Below, piece after piece: positions 5,130-5,164 of a DNA stretch of 5,164 nt. The notes under the pieces were generated by a model, which made no database searches, had not been told where the DNA came from, and saw nothing but the letters and a program-made list of their open reading frames with translations. The position numbers were made by a program, and so were the translations under genes. Source of the DNA: an uncultured Clostridia bacterium (GTDB taxonomy: Bacteria > Bacillota > Clostridia > Oscillospirales > Ruminococcaceae); assembly GCA_946056455.1 (NCBI GenBank), contig CAMGJS010000095.1, forward strand, positions 1 through 5,164. Reading direction: 5' to 3'. The stretch's first letter is position 1. Every line of letters begins with the position of its first letter.

Positions 5130-5164
5130 GTCCGTCAGATTCTTGTCTAGTTGTTCTAAGTAAT

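Noticed and set aside
5123..5151. Rightward promoter TTGAAA-N17-TCTAGT at the right edge
   Set aside because: The -10 is poor and the -35 is one arm of a palindrome; no gene is visible beyond it.
5046..5162. Minus-strand frame open from the right edge to a TAA at 5048-5046, 38 codons
   Set aside because: It could be the end of an upstream gene, and its first part looks mildly protein-like, but it is AT-rich, runs through the hflX -35 box and an inverted repeat, and matches no family I recognise. It is left undecided and not listed.

Overview
The window looks like chromosomal DNA from an anaerobic, endospore-forming Firmicute of the class Clostridia, possibly near Ruminococcaceae or Eubacterium. 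This rests on a complete spoIIAA-spoIIAB-sigF operon, purine-rich ribosome binding sites, AT-rich promoters of sigma-A type and moderate GC in the genes. The species cannot be named from this sequence. The presence of cheV suggests the cell, or a recent ancestor, has chemotaxis.

Layout. Positions 1-79 are GC-rich DNA that is either the last codons of an upstream gene or part of a structured element. Positions 80-1517 hold the forespore sigma-F module on the + strand: anti-anti-sigma SpoIIAA, anti-sigma kinase SpoIIAB and sigma-F. An AT-rich gap of 138 bp carries a strong sigma-A-like promoter with an extended -10. It drives cheV (1656-2573, +), a CheW-REC chemotaxis coupling protein. A bidirectional hairpin terminator at 2579-2604 separates cheV from the convergent minus-strand genes. 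These are an XRE-type DNA-binding protein with about six C-terminal membrane helices (3612 to 2620) and, upstream of it, the ribosome-associated GTPase hflX (5003 to 3759). The right end (5004-5164) holds the hflX promoter and two palindromes.

How the parts work. SpoIIAB holds sigma-F inactive and phosphorylates SpoIIAA. Dephosphorylated SpoIIAA frees sigma-F in the forespore. CheV couples receptors to CheA and can be phosphorylated on its receiver domain. HflX splits or rescues stalled ribosomes under stress. The XRE membrane protein is an unassigned, possibly membrane-tethered, one-component regulator.

Most genes are ordinary core functions. The points that repay a second look are an 80-bp nest of overlapping inverted repeats between hflX and the XRE gene, with two mutually exclusive pairings; the internal duplication of the XRE protein's membrane part; the short N-terminus of sigma-F; and small palindromes at the cheV and hflX transcription starts. 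I did not find a convincing new multi-gene system.
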